A stretch of DNA of 64,000 nucleotides from Jiangella aurantiaca (lineage in GTDB: Bacteria > Actinomycetota > Actinomycetes > Jiangellales > Jiangellaceae), in assembly GCF_004349105.1 (NCBI RefSeq), contig NZ_SMLB01000025.1:1-64000 (forward strand), read 5' to 3'. Positions within the stretch are counted from its first letter, which is position 1. Each line of letters begins with the position of its first letter. The notes under the pieces were generated by a model, which made no database searches, had not been told where the DNA came from, and saw nothing but the letters and a program-made list of their open reading frames with translations. Both the position numbers and the translations under genes were made by a program. Of this stretch, positions 33,110 through 42,865 are shown piece by piece.

Positions 33110-33513
33110 GGCACGTCTACGAATGCTCCGTCCGATTCGACGACCTCGACGCGTTCGGGCACGTCAACAACGTGACGTTCGCCGAGTACCTGCAGGAGGC
33201 GCGGGTCGACTTCGCGCACCGGCAGCTCGTGTCGTCGGGCAACGCGCCGCACGAGGGCTCCGTCGTCGTGCAGCAGAGCATCGACTATCTCGCGCCGGTC
33301 CCGTTCCGCACCGAGCCGCTGCAGGTCGAGGTGTGGGTGACGCGCATCGGTACGACGTCGTTCGAGGTCGCGTACGAGGTCAAGGACGAGACGACGCTGT
33401 ACGCGCGGGCCACCGGCGTGCTGGTCGCGTTCGACGTCCGGGCGAACACGCCGCGGCCGGTCAGCCCGGTCGAGCGCAAGATCCTCGAGCGCTACCTCGA
33501 GCCGGCGTCGTGA
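33106..33513 (+). CDS. Acyl-CoA thioesterase (4HBT hotdog), second of tandem pair
   Basis: 135 residues from GTG 33106, overlapping the previous stop by 4 bp. RFDDLDAFGHVNNVTFAEYL carries the same D-x-x-G-H-V-N-N motif as its neighbour, and IDYLAPVPFRTEPLQVEVWV the same strand. The two are diverged tandem paralogues and could form a heteromeric hotdog dimer or tetramer. Stop overlaps the next gene start (GTGA). Confidence 0.87.
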   Translation: MRHVYECSVRFDDLDAFGHVNNVTFAEYLQEARVDFAHRQLVSSGNAPHEGSVVVQQSIDYLAPVPFRTEPLQVEVWVTRIGTTSFEVAYEVKDETTLYARATGVLVAFDVRANTPRPVSPVERKILERYLEPAS

Positions 33514-34154
33514 CGTCGTTCGTCCCCGCCCATCCCGGAGCTGCCGCCGACCTCGCGACGTTCGCCCGCCGGGTCGCCAAGTACGAGCCCGACTCAGTGC
33601 TGCGCATCGTCGCCCACGGGACGGTCCTCGGCTGCTTCGCCGAGACCCCGTTCGACGCGCTCGCGCTGCGGGCCGTCGCGCTCGCCGAGCCCGCCGACTT
33701 CGATGTGGTCGTCGAGGCCGGCAACCTCGCCGCCCGGGCGGTCGGCGCGGCCGGCACGTTCGAGCTGCCGCCGGCGCTGCCTGCGCTACGGTGGGCCAGC
33801 AGCCTGCCGCCGCGGTCCGGCTGGACCGAGCTCGCCCGGCTCCCGCTGACCGCCGTCGTCGCCGATGTCGAGCGCGGCGTCGAGGAGTTCCGCACCCGCG
33901 CGGCCGGGGTCGCCGACGGCAAGTCGCTGCGAGCGGGCCGGGCGGCGTTGGAGGGACTGGCGACGGAGATCTGGGACCGCGAGCTGGCCGCCGGCATGCC
34001 GCTGCGGCTCGCGCACGCTGCCTCGTCGTACGGGTTCCTCGGCGGGCCCGACGGCGCGGAGGTCGCGCTGCGCTCGGTCGGCGCCTGGTGGCGGCTGGAC
34101 GCTCCGAACGGTTCGGTGCTCGCCCGCAGCGGCCTCGCGCTCTTCGCCCTCTGA
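33510..34154 (+). CDS. Conserved-looking hypothetical protein coupled to thioesterases
   Basis: 214 residues from GTG 33510, overlapping the thioesterase stop by 4 bp. The product is soluble with no signal peptide or membrane helix. Segments such as LRIVAHGTVLGCFAETPFDA and LAALRWASSLPPRSGW-like Trp/Pro motifs recur through an alpha/beta pattern. It ends in GAWWRLDAPNGSVLARSGLA. I recognise no domain. Being the last gene of the ettA-thioesterase run before a hairpin, it probably shares their transcript. Confidence 0.68.
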   Translation: MTSFVPAHPGAAADLATFARRVAKYEPDSVLRIVAHGTVLGCFAETPFDALALRAVALAEPADFDVVVEAGNLAARAVGAAGTFELPPALPALRWASSLPPRSGWTELARLPLTAVVADVERGVEEFRTRAAGVADGKSLRAGRAALEGLATEIWDRELAAGMPLRLAHAASSYGFLGGPDGAEVALRSVGAWWRLDAPNGSVLARSGLALFAL

Positions 34155-34193
34155 CGCGGGCCGCTCCTACCTCGGTGCGTCTCTGCCCAGCCG

Positions 34194-34254
34194 GTTGATC
34201 ACGGAGGAATCGGGCTTCTGCGACACTGGGAAGCCCGAGTTCTCCGTGATCAAC
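34194..34254. terminator. Long hairpin with TTGATCA edge, between convergent genes
   Basis: 25-nt arms (34194-34218 and 34230-34254) pair with two mismatches across an 11-nt loop. The outer arm reads GTTGATCACGGAG. Located between the end of the thioesterase operon and the convergent glucosidase, so it can stop transcription from both sides. Same loop length and TTGATCA edge as the hairpin at 30670. Confidence 0.75.
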
Positions 34255-34342
34255 GCACGGGAGAGGTGGTCGGTATCGACTGTGGACGCAGGGACGGGGC
34301 GTCACCACCCAGTGAGCGGTGACGCCCCGTCGAGACGACGAC

Positions 34343-35983
34343 TCAGACGGCGAGCCAGACGGCGGTGTCGGTGGGCAGCCGGCCGTCGGCGTCGAGCGGC
34401 CCGCTGGCCAGAATGACCTCGCGGTGCGCCGGGAGCGTCGACGGCGTCGCGCCCAGGTTCACCACACACGCGAACCCGCGGCCGCGCTGGAACGCCACCA
34501 CGTCGTCGGCGGTCTCGTCGATCCAGGTCAGCGGCTCGACCGACGGGATGGACCGGCGCAGCCGGAGACCGTCGCGGTACAGGGAGAGCATGGACGCCGG
34601 GTCGCCGTCCTCGGCCTCGACGGACAGCTCGCCCCAGCCGGCCGGCTGCGGCAGCCAGGCGCCGCCCGAGCCGAACCCGTACGAGGACCCCGAGACGGAC
34701 CACGGCAGCGGCACCCGGCAGCCGTCGCGGCCGCGCTCGGTGTGGCCGGACCGCTCCCACACCGGGTCCTGCAGGGACCCCTCCGGCAGGTCGAGCACCT
34801 CCGGCAGGCCGAGCTCCTGGCCTTGGTAGACGTACGCCCCGCCGGGGAGCGCCAGCATGAGCAGCGCCGCCGCCCGCGCCCGCCGCGTCCCCAGCTCGAC
34901 GTCGACAGGGCCCTTCGCCTTGCCGGCGTGCCCGGTGCCGGCCGCCGTCACGTCGCGGCCGTACCGCGTGACGACCCGCTCGACGTCGTGGTTCTCGAGC
35001 ACCCAGGTGGCTGGCGCGCCGACCGACGCGAGCGTGCTGACGGAGTCGTCGATGGAGCGGCGCAGGTCGGCGGCCGTCCACGCGGACTTCAGGTAGCCGA
35101 AGTTGAACGCGCTGTGCAGTTCGTCGTCGCGCAGGTAACGGGCCAGCCGCTCGGCCGGCTCGACCCACGCTTCGGCGACGTACAGTCTCGGCGGGTCGTA
35201 GGAGTCGGCGACCTCGCGCCAGCCGCGGTAGATGTCGTGCACGCCGTCGCGGTCGAAGAACGGGTGGTCGGCGATGCTGGGGCGGTCGAGCAGGCCGGAC
35301 TCGTCGTACGGGAGGTCCGGCCCGGCCATGTTCTTGACCATGCCGTGCGCCACGTCGATGCGGAAGCCGTCGACGCCGAGGTCGAACCAGAACCGCAGGA
35401 TGTCGAGGAACTCGGCCCTGACCTCGGGGTTCTCCCAGTCGAAGTCGGGCTGCGACACGTCGAAGATGTGGAAGTACCACTGGCCGGGCGTGCCGTCGGG
35501 CTCGGTGACCCGCTCCCACGCGAGTCCGCCGAAGACGCTGCGCCAGTTGTTCGGCGGCAGCGCGCCGTCGGGTCCGCGGCCGTCGCGGAAGATGTAGCGC
35601 GCCCGCTCCGGCGACCCTGGACCGGCGGCCAGCGCCTCCCTGAACCACCGGTGGTCCCACGAGCTGTGGTTCGGCACGATGTCGAGCAGGACCTTCAGGC
35701 CCAGCCCGTGTGCCTCGTCGAGCAGCGACTTCGCCTGCACGAGGTCGCCGAACCGCGGATCGATGTCGCGGAAGTCGGCGACGTCGTACCCGCCGTCGTT
35801 CAGCGGCGACGGGTACCACGGGTTGATCCACAGCGCGTCGATGCCGAGGTCGCGCACGTACGGGAGCCGCTCGCGAAGACCGGCGATGTCGCCCTCGCCG
35901 TCGCCGTTACCGTCGGCGAAGGATCGGATGTACACCTGGTAGATGACGGCGTCTCTCCACCAGTCACGGGAAGCCTGAGTCAC
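34343..35983 (-). CDS. GH13 alpha-glucosidase
   Basis: 546 residues from GTG 35983. The (beta/alpha)8 GH13 motifs are in order: YQVYIRSFADGNGDGEGDIA, LLDIVPNHSSWDHRWF, GVDGFRIDVAHG (nucleophile Asp, about residue 208), LYVAEAWVEP (acid/base Glu, about 269) and VLENHDVERVVTRYG (transition-state Asp, about 332). The QGDGNGDGEGD-like calcium-type loop and overall length match oligo-1,6-glucosidase/alpha-glucosidase enzymes acting on malto- or isomalto-oligosaccharides. No signal peptide, so intracellular. Single gene, preceded by dispersed repeat copy B. Confidence 0.9.
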   Translation of the reverse strand: MTQASRDWWRDAVIYQVYIRSFADGNGDGEGDIAGLRERLPYVRDLGIDALWINPWYPSPLNDGGYDVADFRDIDPRFGDLVQAKSLLDEAHGLGLKVLLDIVPNHSSWDHRWFREALAAGPGSPERARYIFRDGRGPDGALPPNNWRSVFGGLAWERVTEPDGTPGQWYFHIFDVSQPDFDWENPEVRAEFLDILRFWFDLGVDGFRIDVAHGMVKNMAGPDLPYDESGLLDRPSIADHPFFDRDGVHDIYRGWREVADSYDPPRLYVAEAWVEPAERLARYLRDDELHSAFNFGYLKSAWTAADLRRSIDDSVSTLASVGAPATWVLENHDVERVVTRYGRDVTAAGTGHAGKAKGPVDVELGTRRARAAALLMLALPGGAYVYQGQELGLPEVLDLPEGSLQDPVWERSGHTERGRDGCRVPLPWSVSGSSYGFGSGGAWLPQPAGWGELSVEAEDGDPASMLSLYRDGLRLRRSIPSVEPLTWIDETADDVVAFQRGRGFACVVNLGATPSTLPAHREVILASGPLDADGRLPTDTAVWLAV

Positions 35984-36051
35984 GGGACACCAGCCTAGAA
36001 CAGCCCTACGGCACGTGCGACGTCGCGCGTGCCGGCCGCGGCGTCGAGCAG

Positions 36052-36110
36052 CACCGCGATTCTTCTTTCCCTCATGGGACTCGCCGTCGCCGGGAACCTC
36101 GCGGCCGACC
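36052..36110 (-). repeat. Dispersed intergenic repeat, copy B (ahead of glucosidase)
   Basis: Read on the minus strand: GGTCGGCCGCGAGGTTCCC, then GGCGACGGCGAGTCCCATGA, then AGAATCGCGGTG. It aligns with copies A and C with small gaps. It ends about 70 bp before the glucosidase GTG and is in the same sense as that gene. The first hairpin arm has changed from GACC to GGCC and its partner from GGTC to GGTT, so pairing is kept through G-U pairs. Confidence 0.55.
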
Positions 36111-36136
36111 TTGCGGCTCGCACCGGGTGTGGTGTC

Positions 36137-36691
36137 ATGGCGGTTCACGCCAACGCCGAGGAGTGGTACATCGTGCATGGTCCCGACCTGCTGATCGACG
36201 CGTTCGGCCGGATCCGCGAGCGGGTCCATGCGACGGTCGGCGGACTGACGCCGAGCCAACTCGCCTACCGCGTCGACCCGGACGCGAACACGATCGCCTG
36301 GCTGGTCTGGCACCTGACCCGCATCCAGGACGACCACGTCGCGCACGTGGCCGGCATCGACCAGGTGTGGACGTCGGGTGGCTGGCACGAGCGGTTCGGC
36401 CTGCCGTTCCCGCCCGCGGCGACCGGCTACGGGCACCGCAGCTCCGACGTAGGGGCGGTCGTGGTCGACGACCCGGCGCTGCTCATCGGCTACCACGACG
36501 CCACGCATGAGATCACCGAGGGTTTCCTGCGCGAGCTCGACGACGAGACGCTGGGCCGCGTCGTCGACGAGAGCTGGGACCCGCCGGTGACGATGGGCGT
36601 GCGGCTGGTCAGCGTCATCGGCGACAGCTACCAGCACATCGGCCAGGCGGCGTTCGTGCGCGGCGTCCTGACCCGGCTCGGCGTCGCCTGA
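36137..36691 (+). CDS. DinB family / mycothiol-transferase-like protein
   Basis: 184 residues from ATG 36137. The four-helix DinB pattern is visible: LLIDAFGRIRERVHATVGGL, IAWLVWHLTRIQDDHVAHVA with the metal-type His, and YQHIGQAAFVRGVLTRLG with the second His. Actinobacterial DinB proteins use metal and mycothiol or related thiols as cofactors; the acceptor here is unknown. The 3' end overlaps the convergent MFS gene by 77 bp. Confidence 0.84.
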   Translation: MAVHANAEEWYIVHGPDLLIDAFGRIRERVHATVGGLTPSQLAYRVDPDANTIAWLVWHLTRIQDDHVAHVAGIDQVWTSGGWHERFGLPFPPAATGYGHRSSDVGAVVVDDPALLIGYHDATHEITEGFLRELDDETLGRVVDESWDPPVTMGVRLVSVIGDSYQHIGQAAFVRGVLTRLGVA

Positions 36692-37856
36692 CGGCGGAGA
36701 CCGCGCGGAGCGCCGGCCAGGTGAGCAGCGCCAGCCCGGCGGCCACGGCTGCGACGGCGACCATCGCTCCGGGCAGCCCGGCGACGGCGGCCCAGTACCC
36801 GACGTAGACGGGTCCGGCGAGGAAGCCGAGGTAGGCGATGGTGGCCACGACGGAGGTCGCGGTGCCCTTGGCGGACTCGTCGACCCGCAGCACGGCCAGG
36901 GCGAGCAGCGTCGGATAGAGCACGGCGGTGCCCGCCGCGGCCAGGCCGACCCCGGTCAGCGCGACCGCGACGGTGGGTGCAGCGGCGACCACGACGGTGC
37001 CGGCTGCGGCAGCCGCGGCGCCGATGATCAGGACGGCGAGCGGGTGCCCGGCGCTGAGACCGGCGACGGCGAACCGGGCGACCGCGACGACCGCGGCGAA
37101 GACCGCCGGCCCGGCGGCGGCCACCGCGGGCCCGGCGGACAGGACGTCGTCCAGATACTCCGCACTCCAACTCTGGTGCGCGTTCTCCACGGCGAAGGCC
37201 AGTGCCGCGAGACCGCCGACGACGAGCAACGGCAGCGGCCGCAGCGTGCCGAAGAACCGGCGTGGGGGCGAGCCCGCGGCCGGCGGACGTACGCCGGCGC
37301 GGACGCGGTCGTCGGTGCGGGCGCCGGCCCACGTGAGAATGCCCGCCGCGGCACCCACAGCGGCAGCCAGCAGGAACGGCACGGCGACCGCTGCGCCGGC
37401 GCCACGGAGGACGCCGCTGACCAGGCTGGCCCCCACGACGCCGGCGGAGAACACGCCGTGCGCCCGGGCGATCACCGGGCGGCGGCCAGATGCCCGCTCG
37501 GCCGAGGCCGCCGCCGCGTTGTTCGCCACGTCGGCGGCTCCGGACACCGCGCCGAGGGCGACCAGCCCCGTAACCAGGCCGACGAACCCGTGGCCGGTGA
37601 GTGCCACGATCACGCCGGTGCAGCCCAGCGCCACCTGCAGGACCGCTGTGACCCGGTGCCCGAACCGGTCCACCGCCGGGCCCGTGAGCAGCATCGCCGG
37701 CAGCGCCCCGGCGCCGATGAACAGCAGCGCCGTACCCAGCTGCCCATGCCCGAGTCCGGCCTGCTCACGCACCGCTGGCAGCATGGCGCCCCACACGCCC
37801 CACAAGCAGCCGAAGGCGGCGAATCCGGCGTACGCGGCACGCGGCAGGGCCGTCAC
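36615..37856 (-). CDS. MFS transporter, partner of divergent CGNR regulator
   Basis: 413 residues. The GTG at 37856 is preferred because GGAGGA lies just upstream; a GTG at 37874 is possible. About 12 membrane helices, with the loop 2-3 motif PAVDRFGHRVTAVLQ. It resembles YbjJ/FucP-like MFS members with an ENAHQSWSAEYL segment. It is divergent from a CGNR zinc-finger gene, the same arrangement as the MFS/CGNR pair at 43479-45460. The end of the protein is basic and low complexity. Confidence 0.84.
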   Translation of the reverse strand: MTALPRAAYAGFAAFGCLWGVWGAMLPAVREQAGLGHGQLGTALLFIGAGALPAMLLTGPAVDRFGHRVTAVLQVALGCTGVIVALTGHGFVGLVTGLVALGAVSGAADVANNAAAASAERASGRRPVIARAHGVFSAGVVGASLVSGVLRGAGAAVAVPFLLAAAVGAAAGILTWAGARTDDRVRAGVRPPAAGSPPRRFFGTLRPLPLLVVGGLAALAFAVENAHQSWSAEYLDDVLSAGPAVAAAGPAVFAAVVAVARFAVAGLSAGHPLAVLIIGAAAAAAGTVVVAAAPTVAVALTGVGLAAAGTAVLYPTLLALAVLRVDESAKGTATSVVATIAYLGFLAGPVYVGYWAAVAGLPGAMVAVAAVAAGLALLTWPALRAVSAVRRRRAGSGRRARTPPGRCAGSCRR

Positions 37857-37974
37857 GGTTCCTCCGTTCACCACCCAGCGTTACGGTCCACAAGGCCTTT
37901 CGCTCGTCACCACTACCCGAGGCTGTTACGCTCAAACACATAGATTGCCCGTATCAATGGGAGGGCGGTCGAAG

Positions 37975-38589
37975 GTGACGTTCAAGCTGATCGGTGGCCA
38001 CCCGGCCGTGGACTTCGTCAACACGGTCGGTGGTTTCGAGCCCGCGCTGGTAGAGCTGCTGCCGGGCTACGCGGACCTGGTCGCCTGGGCCGAGCAGGCG
38101 GGGCTCATCACGGACGACCACGCCGCGCGGCTGCGCAGGGTCGCAGAGTGCGAGCCCGGCGCGGCCGCGGCGACGCTGTCCGCCGCCCGACGACTGCGCG
38201 CGGACCTCGATGCGGTGATCCGGGCCGAACTGGCCGGAGGTGCGCCGGCGGAGGACCACCTCGAGGCAATTCGCGACGCCTACCTCGCCGCGCTGGCGCA
38301 CGCGCGGCTGACCCGCCGCTCGGCCTACGGCTGGCAATGGCCGGCGTCGTCGGCCGACCCGGACAGCGTGCTGTGGCCCGTCGCCCGGCAGGCCGTCGAC
38401 CTGCTGAGCATGACCGACCTGACCCGGCTGGCGGAGTGCTCGACGGTGAACTGCCGGTGGATCTACCTGGATCGGACCAAGAACCACAACCGGCGCTGGT
38501 GCAGCGACGACACCTGCGGCGCCAGCGCCCGGATGCGCCGCTACCGCGCCACCCAGCGCCACCGCGCCCCGGCGGCCCGCTCGGAGTGA
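37975..38589 (+). CDS. CGNR zinc-finger (ABATE domain) regulator 1
   Basis: 204 residues. GTG 37975 is preferred, since GGAGGG lies 8 bases upstream; ATG 37957 is in frame. The N-terminal ABATE domain opens GGHPAVDFVNTVGGFEPALV. The C-terminal zinc finger is CSTVNCRWIYLDRTKNHNRR, then WCSDDTCGASARMRRYRA (C-x4-C ... C-x4-C), the CGNR type, which is probably DNA binding. Function in the family is mostly inferred as a stress or ligand-responsive regulator. Probable regulator of the divergent MFS gene. Confidence 0.85.
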   Translation: MTFKLIGGHPAVDFVNTVGGFEPALVELLPGYADLVAWAEQAGLITDDHAARLRRVAECEPGAAAATLSAARRLRADLDAVIRAELAGGAPAEDHLEAIRDAYLAALAHARLTRRSAYGWQWPASSADPDSVLWPVARQAVDLLSMTDLTRLAECSTVNCRWIYLDRTKNHNRRWCSDDTCGASARMRRYRATQRHRAPAARSE

Positions 38590-38599
38590 GCCGGTTCCG

Positions 38600-38983
38600 T
38601 CAGTCCTCGAAGGTGTTCACCATGGAGTGCGCCGCCCGCTCGAGGTAGTCCCACAGGGTGTCGCGGTAGATCGGCGGCAGGTCGAGCTCGTCGACCGCGG
38701 TGCGCATGTGCAGCAGCCAGCGGTCGCGCGCCGCCGGGTTGACCTTGAACGGCGCGTGCCGCATGCGCAGCCGCGGGTGACCGCGCTGGTCGGAGTACGT
38801 CGTCGGGCCGCCCCAGTACTGCTCGAGGAACAGCAGCAGCCGCTCCTCCGCCGGGCCGAGGTCCTCCTCGGGGTACAGCGGCTTCAGAAGCGGATCGGTG
38901 GCGACGCCCTCGTAGAAGCGGTGCACGAGCTTCGCGAACGTCTCGTGCCCGCCGACGGCGTCGTAGAAGTTGTCCAGGCGCAT
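38600..38983 (-). CDS. Group II truncated hemoglobin
   Basis: 127 residues. ATG 38983 follows GGAGGA by 7 bases. The 2-on-2 globin pattern is [40 protein letters not shown] and [20 protein letters not shown]. It includes the proximal His (RMRHAPF) and the Trp at G8 (DRWLLHM) typical of the GlbO group. These haem proteins bind O2 and react with NO or peroxides. It is divergent from an OsmC peroxidase gene, suggesting a joint oxidative or nitrosative stress role. Confidence 0.92.
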   Translation of the reverse strand: MRLDNFYDAVGGHETFAKLVHRFYEGVATDPLLKPLYPEEDLGPAEERLLLFLEQYWGGPTTYSDQRGHPRLRMRHAPFKVNPAARDRWLLHMRTAVDELDLPPIYRDTLWDYLERAAHSMVNTFED

Positions 38984-39034
38984 GGTCACGTCCTCCATAG
39001 TCGTCGCCCGCATCCCCCAGATGCAAAGTCCATA

Positions 39035-39090
39035 GCCGACCGCGAGGTCCCAAACGGCGGCGAGTCCCACAAGGAAAAGGGAACCAGTGC
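39035..39090 (+). repeat. Dispersed intergenic repeat, copy C (ahead of osmC)
   Basis: Plus strand: GCCGACCGCGAGGTCCC, then GGCGGCGAGTCCCACAAGG, then AAAAGGGAACC. GACC-GCGA-GGTC can form a tetraloop hairpin, as in copy A. It lies 77 bp before the OsmC ATG and in the same sense. Confidence 0.6.
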
Positions 39091-39166
39091 CCCTGGCCAC
39101 ACAGCCTCGGGCCGGGCAGGAGAGGATGGTCGCGGTCTCTGACACGTCGCATAGGAGGACACGTTC

Positions 39167-39598
39167 ATGGCAACGACCCGTACCGCCACCGCGCGCTGGG
39201 AAGGCTCGCTGTTCGAGGGGGCCGGCCGCGTCACGCTCGACTCGTCGGGACTCGGCACCTACGACGTCACGTGGGCCGCGCGCACGGAGGCGCCCAACGG
39301 CAAGACGTCGCCCGAGGAACTGATCGCGGCCGCGCACTCGTCCTGCTTCTCGATGGCGTTCTCCAACGGGCTGGCCAAGGCGGGCACGCCGCCCACGTCG
39401 CTGGAGACGTCTGCGGATGTGACGTTCCAGCCGGGTGAGGGCATCACCGGCATCAAGATCACGGTGCGGGGCGTGGTGCCGGGCATCTCCAGCGAGGACT
39501 TCGTCGCCGCGGCCGAGGACGCCAAGGCCAACTGCCCGGTCAGCAAGGCGCTGACCGGCACGACCATCACGCTCGACGCCGCACTCGCCGACGCCTGA
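39167..39598 (+). CDS. OsmC family peroxiredoxin
   Basis: 143 residues. ATG 39167 follows AGGAGG. The two redox cysteines are in place ([20 protein letters not shown] and [16 protein letters not shown]), as is the N-terminal [11 protein letters not shown] strand. OsmC reduces organic hydroperoxides through these cysteines, usually with lipoylated electron donors. Divergent from the truncated hemoglobin gene. Confidence 0.93.
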   Translation: MATTRTATARWEGSLFEGAGRVTLDSSGLGTYDVTWAARTEAPNGKTSPEELIAAAHSSCFSMAFSNGLAKAGTPPTSLETSADVTFQPGEGITGIKITVRGVVPGISSEDFVAAAEDAKANCPVSKALTGTTITLDAALADA

Positions 39599-39664
39599 GC
39601 GCCCGGCCGCCGGAGGTCTGCTGTCGAGGTCGACCGCAGACCTCCAGTGCCGCCCGGGCCACCG

Positions 39665-40741
39665 TCAAGGGTTGTTGTCGGACGACGTCGGCGGTGGTGG
39701 CGGAGCCGACGGCGGCGGGGCGGACGTTGCCGGCGGCGGGTTGGTAGGGTCGCCCGCGCCTCCCGAACCGGCCGCCGACGTCTCCGTCGCGACCGGCAGC
39801 GTGAGCCGTTCGGCGTCGAACCGGCGCTTGATGCGTTCGCGCAGCTCCCGCGCCACCGCCCACTGCTCCAGCGGCTTGGTCTTCATGACCACCCGGATCA
39901 GCACGCCGTCGGGGGTGAGGTCCTCGACGCCCCAGACCTCGGGGGGTTCGAGGATCAGCTCGTCCCAGTGGTCCTCGGCGGCGAGGTCGGCGACGAGATC
40001 TTCGAGCAGGCGGCGGGCGCGGCTGACGTCGGCGTCGGCGGGGATGTGGACGTCCAGCAGCGCCCGCGACCAGCCGTAGGACGAGTTGCCGACCCGCACG
40101 ATCTCGCCGTTGCGGACGTACCAGACGGTGCCGTCGACCGAGCGCAGGCGGGTGATGCGGAGGCTGACGGCCTCGACGGTGCCGACCGCGTGGCCCATGT
40201 CGACGACGTCGCCGACGCCGTACTGGTCCTCGAGCATCATGGCCGCGCCGGCGAGGAAGTCCTTGACGAGGTTCTGCGCGCCGAAACCGAGCGCGACGCC
40301 CAGAACACCGGCGGACGCGAGTACGGGCCCGACGGCGTAGCCGAGCATTTCCAGGGCAGTGACCACGGCGATAGCGCTGATCAGCACTGTCGTGATGCTG
40401 CGCAGCACCGACCCGAGCGTCTCGGCCCGCAGCGCCCGCCGTTCGGAATACGCCCCGGCGCCGCCGAACACGATGCGGGCGGCCCGGGCCGACCCGAGGA
40501 CGGCCTTCGGCGGCTCCTTCTCGACCGTCCGGCGGACCATCCGGTTGATGAACTTGTGCAACAGGTACCGGGTGACGACGGCGATGAGGATCAGGCCGAC
40601 CAGGCGCAGCGGCACGTCGAGCAGGACGTCGCGCCACCACTCGGCGGAGTACCGCTCGGCCTCGGTGATGTCGGGCGCTGCGACGACGCCGGCCGCGCCG
40701 ACGACGCCGCCGGCCGCCATGAGGCCGATCATCGGGATCAC
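39665..40741 (-). CDS. MscS family mechanosensitive channel
   Basis: 358 residues from GTG 40741, which overlaps the stop of the upstream peptidase gene (GTGA). Three membrane segments (near the start, LVGLILIAVVTRYLL and SVLRSITTVLISAIAVVTAL) lead into the pore helix GPVLASAGVLGVALGFGAQN. The MscS beta domain follows (DFLAGAAMMLEDQYGVGDVV, VEAVSLRITRLRSVDGTVWY), then an alpha/beta domain. It ends in a Pro/Ser-rich disordered tail. It releases solutes on hypo-osmotic shock. The coupling with a peptidase is unusual. Confidence 0.9.
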   Translation of the reverse strand: MIPMIGLMAAGGVVGAAGVVAAPDITEAERYSAEWWRDVLLDVPLRLVGLILIAVVTRYLLHKFINRMVRRTVEKEPPKAVLGSARAARIVFGGAGAYSERRALRAETLGSVLRSITTVLISAIAVVTALEMLGYAVGPVLASAGVLGVALGFGAQNLVKDFLAGAAMMLEDQYGVGDVVDMGHAVGTVEAVSLRITRLRSVDGTVWYVRNGEIVRVGNSSYGWSRALLDVHIPADADVSRARRLLEDLVADLAAEDHWDELILEPPEVWGVEDLTPDGVLIRVVMKTKPLEQWAVARELRERIKRRFDAERLTLPVATETSAAGSGGAGDPTNPPPATSAPPPSAPPPPPTSSDNNP

Positions 40742-42855
40742 GGCAGCTCCAGTCCCAGCTGCGCGGCGACGAAGCCGAGCTGGTCGGCGCTGAGGTCGAC
40801 GGTGCGGGAGACGGCCCGGGCGCCGTGTCCGACGTTGGCCTCGGCGCGCAGCAGGATCGGCCGAGCGACCGGGTCGCCCGACGTGGCGTCCTGCAGGGCG
40901 GCGGCCATCTTGCGCGCGTGCAGGGTGTCGACGCGGCTGTCGCCGTCGAAGACCGTGAACAGGACGGACGGGTACTCGACGCCGTCGCGCACGCGGTGGT
41001 ACGGCGAGTATCCGAGTAGCCAGCCCAGCTCGACGGGGTCGGCGGCGGTGCCGTACTCGTCGTTCCAGGACTCGCCGAGACCGAACTTCTCGTACCGCAC
41101 CATGTCGAGCAGCGGCGCGGAGCAGACGACGGCGCGGTACAGCTCCGGCCGCTGGGTCAGCGCGGCGCCCACCAGCAGCCCGCCGTTGGACCCGCCGAAG
41201 ATCGCCAGCTGGTCGCGCGTCGTCCAGCCCTCGGCGACGAGGTACTCGGCGGCAGCGGCGAAGTCGTCGAACACGTTCTGCTTGTGCTCGCGCATGCCGG
41301 CGCGGTGCCACTCCTCGCCCTCCTCGGAGCCGCCGCGCAGGTTGGCGACGGCCCACACGCCGCCTGCCTCGACCCAGGCCAAAATGCTGGCCGAGTAGGC
41401 GGGCGTGAGCGCGATGTTGAAGCCGCCGTAGCCGTACAACACCGCCGGCCGAGGCCGCCGGGCCCCGTCGGCCGGCGACACGATGACCATGCGGACCTCG
41501 GTGCCGTCCTTGGAGCGGTACGTCACCTGCTGTGATGAGATGGCCCGCAGTTCGATTTCGCCGGGCGCGTCGGCCCACGTCGATACCGTCCGGGACCGCG
41601 CGTCGTAGTGCAGGATGCGCACCGGCACGGTGTGGTCGGTGTAGGCGAGCCACGCGTCGTGCCCGCCCTCGGGCCGCTCGGACAGCCCGCCGACGCTGCC
41701 GATTCCGGGCAGCTCGAGCGTGTGCAGCGGCTCGCCGGTGGCCAGCGCGTGCGCCGTCACCACGGAGATCGCGTGCCGCGTGCGCGACGCCAGCAGCACC
41801 GGGGCGTCCAGCTCGGCGCCGTCGAGCAGGGCGAAGTCCTCGAGCACCGCCTCGGGATCCTCGGGCAGCAGGTCGCGCCAGTGCTCCGGCTCGGGTGTCG
41901 TGGGGTCGGTGACGGCGAGCCGGCCGCGCGGCGCCCCGAGGTCGGTCCACACGTACAACCGGCCGTCGCGGCCCACGTGCAGGCCGGTCTTGGCGTCCTG
42001 GCCGACGACGACGGGGCGCAGCTCGGGCCGCGCGGGGTCGGCGCCGTCGGCACCGAGGTCGGCGATCCACACGTCGTTGCGCGGCGCGGTGCCCTGCGCG
42101 GCGCTGACCGTCAGCCAGCGGCCGTCGCGGCTGACCGACACGCCGTAGTAGTTGGTCTTGTCCATGCCGGCGCCGAAGATCTCGACGTCGCCGGCGGGGT
42201 CGGTGCCGAGCCGGTGCAGGTAGACACGGCGGTGGAACTGGTCCTCGCCTTCCGGGACGGACTCCTTCGGCAGCCGGCGCACGTAGTAGAACGCCTCGGC
42301 GCCGGGCAGCCAGGCGACAGGGGAGTAGCGGGCGCGGTCGATCGGGCCGTCGACCACCTCGCCGGTCGCGACGTCGAGCACCCGCAGCACCGACTCCTCG
42401 GTGCCGCCCTCGGAGATCTGGTACGCCAGCAGGCCGCCCTCCTTGGACGGCTGCCAGGCGTCGAGCGTGGTGGCGCCGGACGGGTCCAGCGCGACGGGGT
42501 CGACCAGCGCCCGCTCGGTGCCGTCGGGATCGACGCTGAGCAGGACGGCGTGCTCCTGGTCGGGCGTGCGCCGGGTGTGGAACGCCCGCTCGCCGCGCCA
42601 GGCCGGGGTGCCGACGGAGCCGGCCCGCAGCAGCTGCGTCAGCCGGTCAGCGAACGCCGCGCGGGCCGGCCAGCCGGCGCGGTGCTCGTCGAACAGCACA
42701 CGCTGCGCCTTGGACCACGCCTGCGTGACGGGGTCGTCCTCGTCCTCCAGTGCGCGGTAGGGGTCGGGCACCGTGATGCCGTGCAGCACGTCGGCGTCGT
42801 CGCCGCGCGGGGCGGACGGATACGGCTGCGGGAAGGTCGATGCGTCGATGGCCAC
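40738..42855 (-). CDS. Prolyl oligopeptidase (S9A)
   Basis: 705 residues from GTG 42855. The seven-bladed propeller occupies the middle. The C-terminal alpha/beta-hydrolase has the catalytic Ser in [20 protein letters not shown], the Asp in [16 protein letters not shown] and the His in [30 protein letters not shown] is the oxyanion region. It cleaves short peptides after proline in the cytoplasm; no signal peptide is present. Length is normal. It is the first gene of a coupled pair with MscS. Confidence 0.95.
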   Translation of the reverse strand: MAIDASTFPQPYPSAPRGDDADVLHGITVPDPYRALEDEDDPVTQAWSKAQRVLFDEHRAGWPARAAFADRLTQLLRAGSVGTPAWRGERAFHTRRTPDQEHAVLLSVDPDGTERALVDPVALDPSGATTLDAWQPSKEGGLLAYQISEGGTEESVLRVLDVATGEVVDGPIDRARYSPVAWLPGAEAFYYVRRLPKESVPEGEDQFHRRVYLHRLGTDPAGDVEIFGAGMDKTNYYGVSVSRDGRWLTVSAAQGTAPRNDVWIADLGADGADPARPELRPVVVGQDAKTGLHVGRDGRLYVWTDLGAPRGRLAVTDPTTPEPEHWRDLLPEDPEAVLEDFALLDGAELDAPVLLASRTRHAISVVTAHALATGEPLHTLELPGIGSVGGLSERPEGGHDAWLAYTDHTVPVRILHYDARSRTVSTWADAPGEIELRAISSQQVTYRSKDGTEVRMVIVSPADGARRPRPAVLYGYGGFNIALTPAYSASILAWVEAGGVWAVANLRGGSEEGEEWHRAGMREHKQNVFDDFAAAAEYLVAEGWTTRDQLAIFGGSNGGLLVGAALTQRPELYRAVVCSAPLLDMVRYEKFGLGESWNDEYGTAADPVELGWLLGYSPYHRVRDGVEYPSVLFTVFDGDSRVDTLHARKMAAALQDATSGDPVARPILLRAEANVGHGARAVSRTVDLSADQLGFVAAQLGLELP

Positions 42856-42865
42856 GACTCCGACC

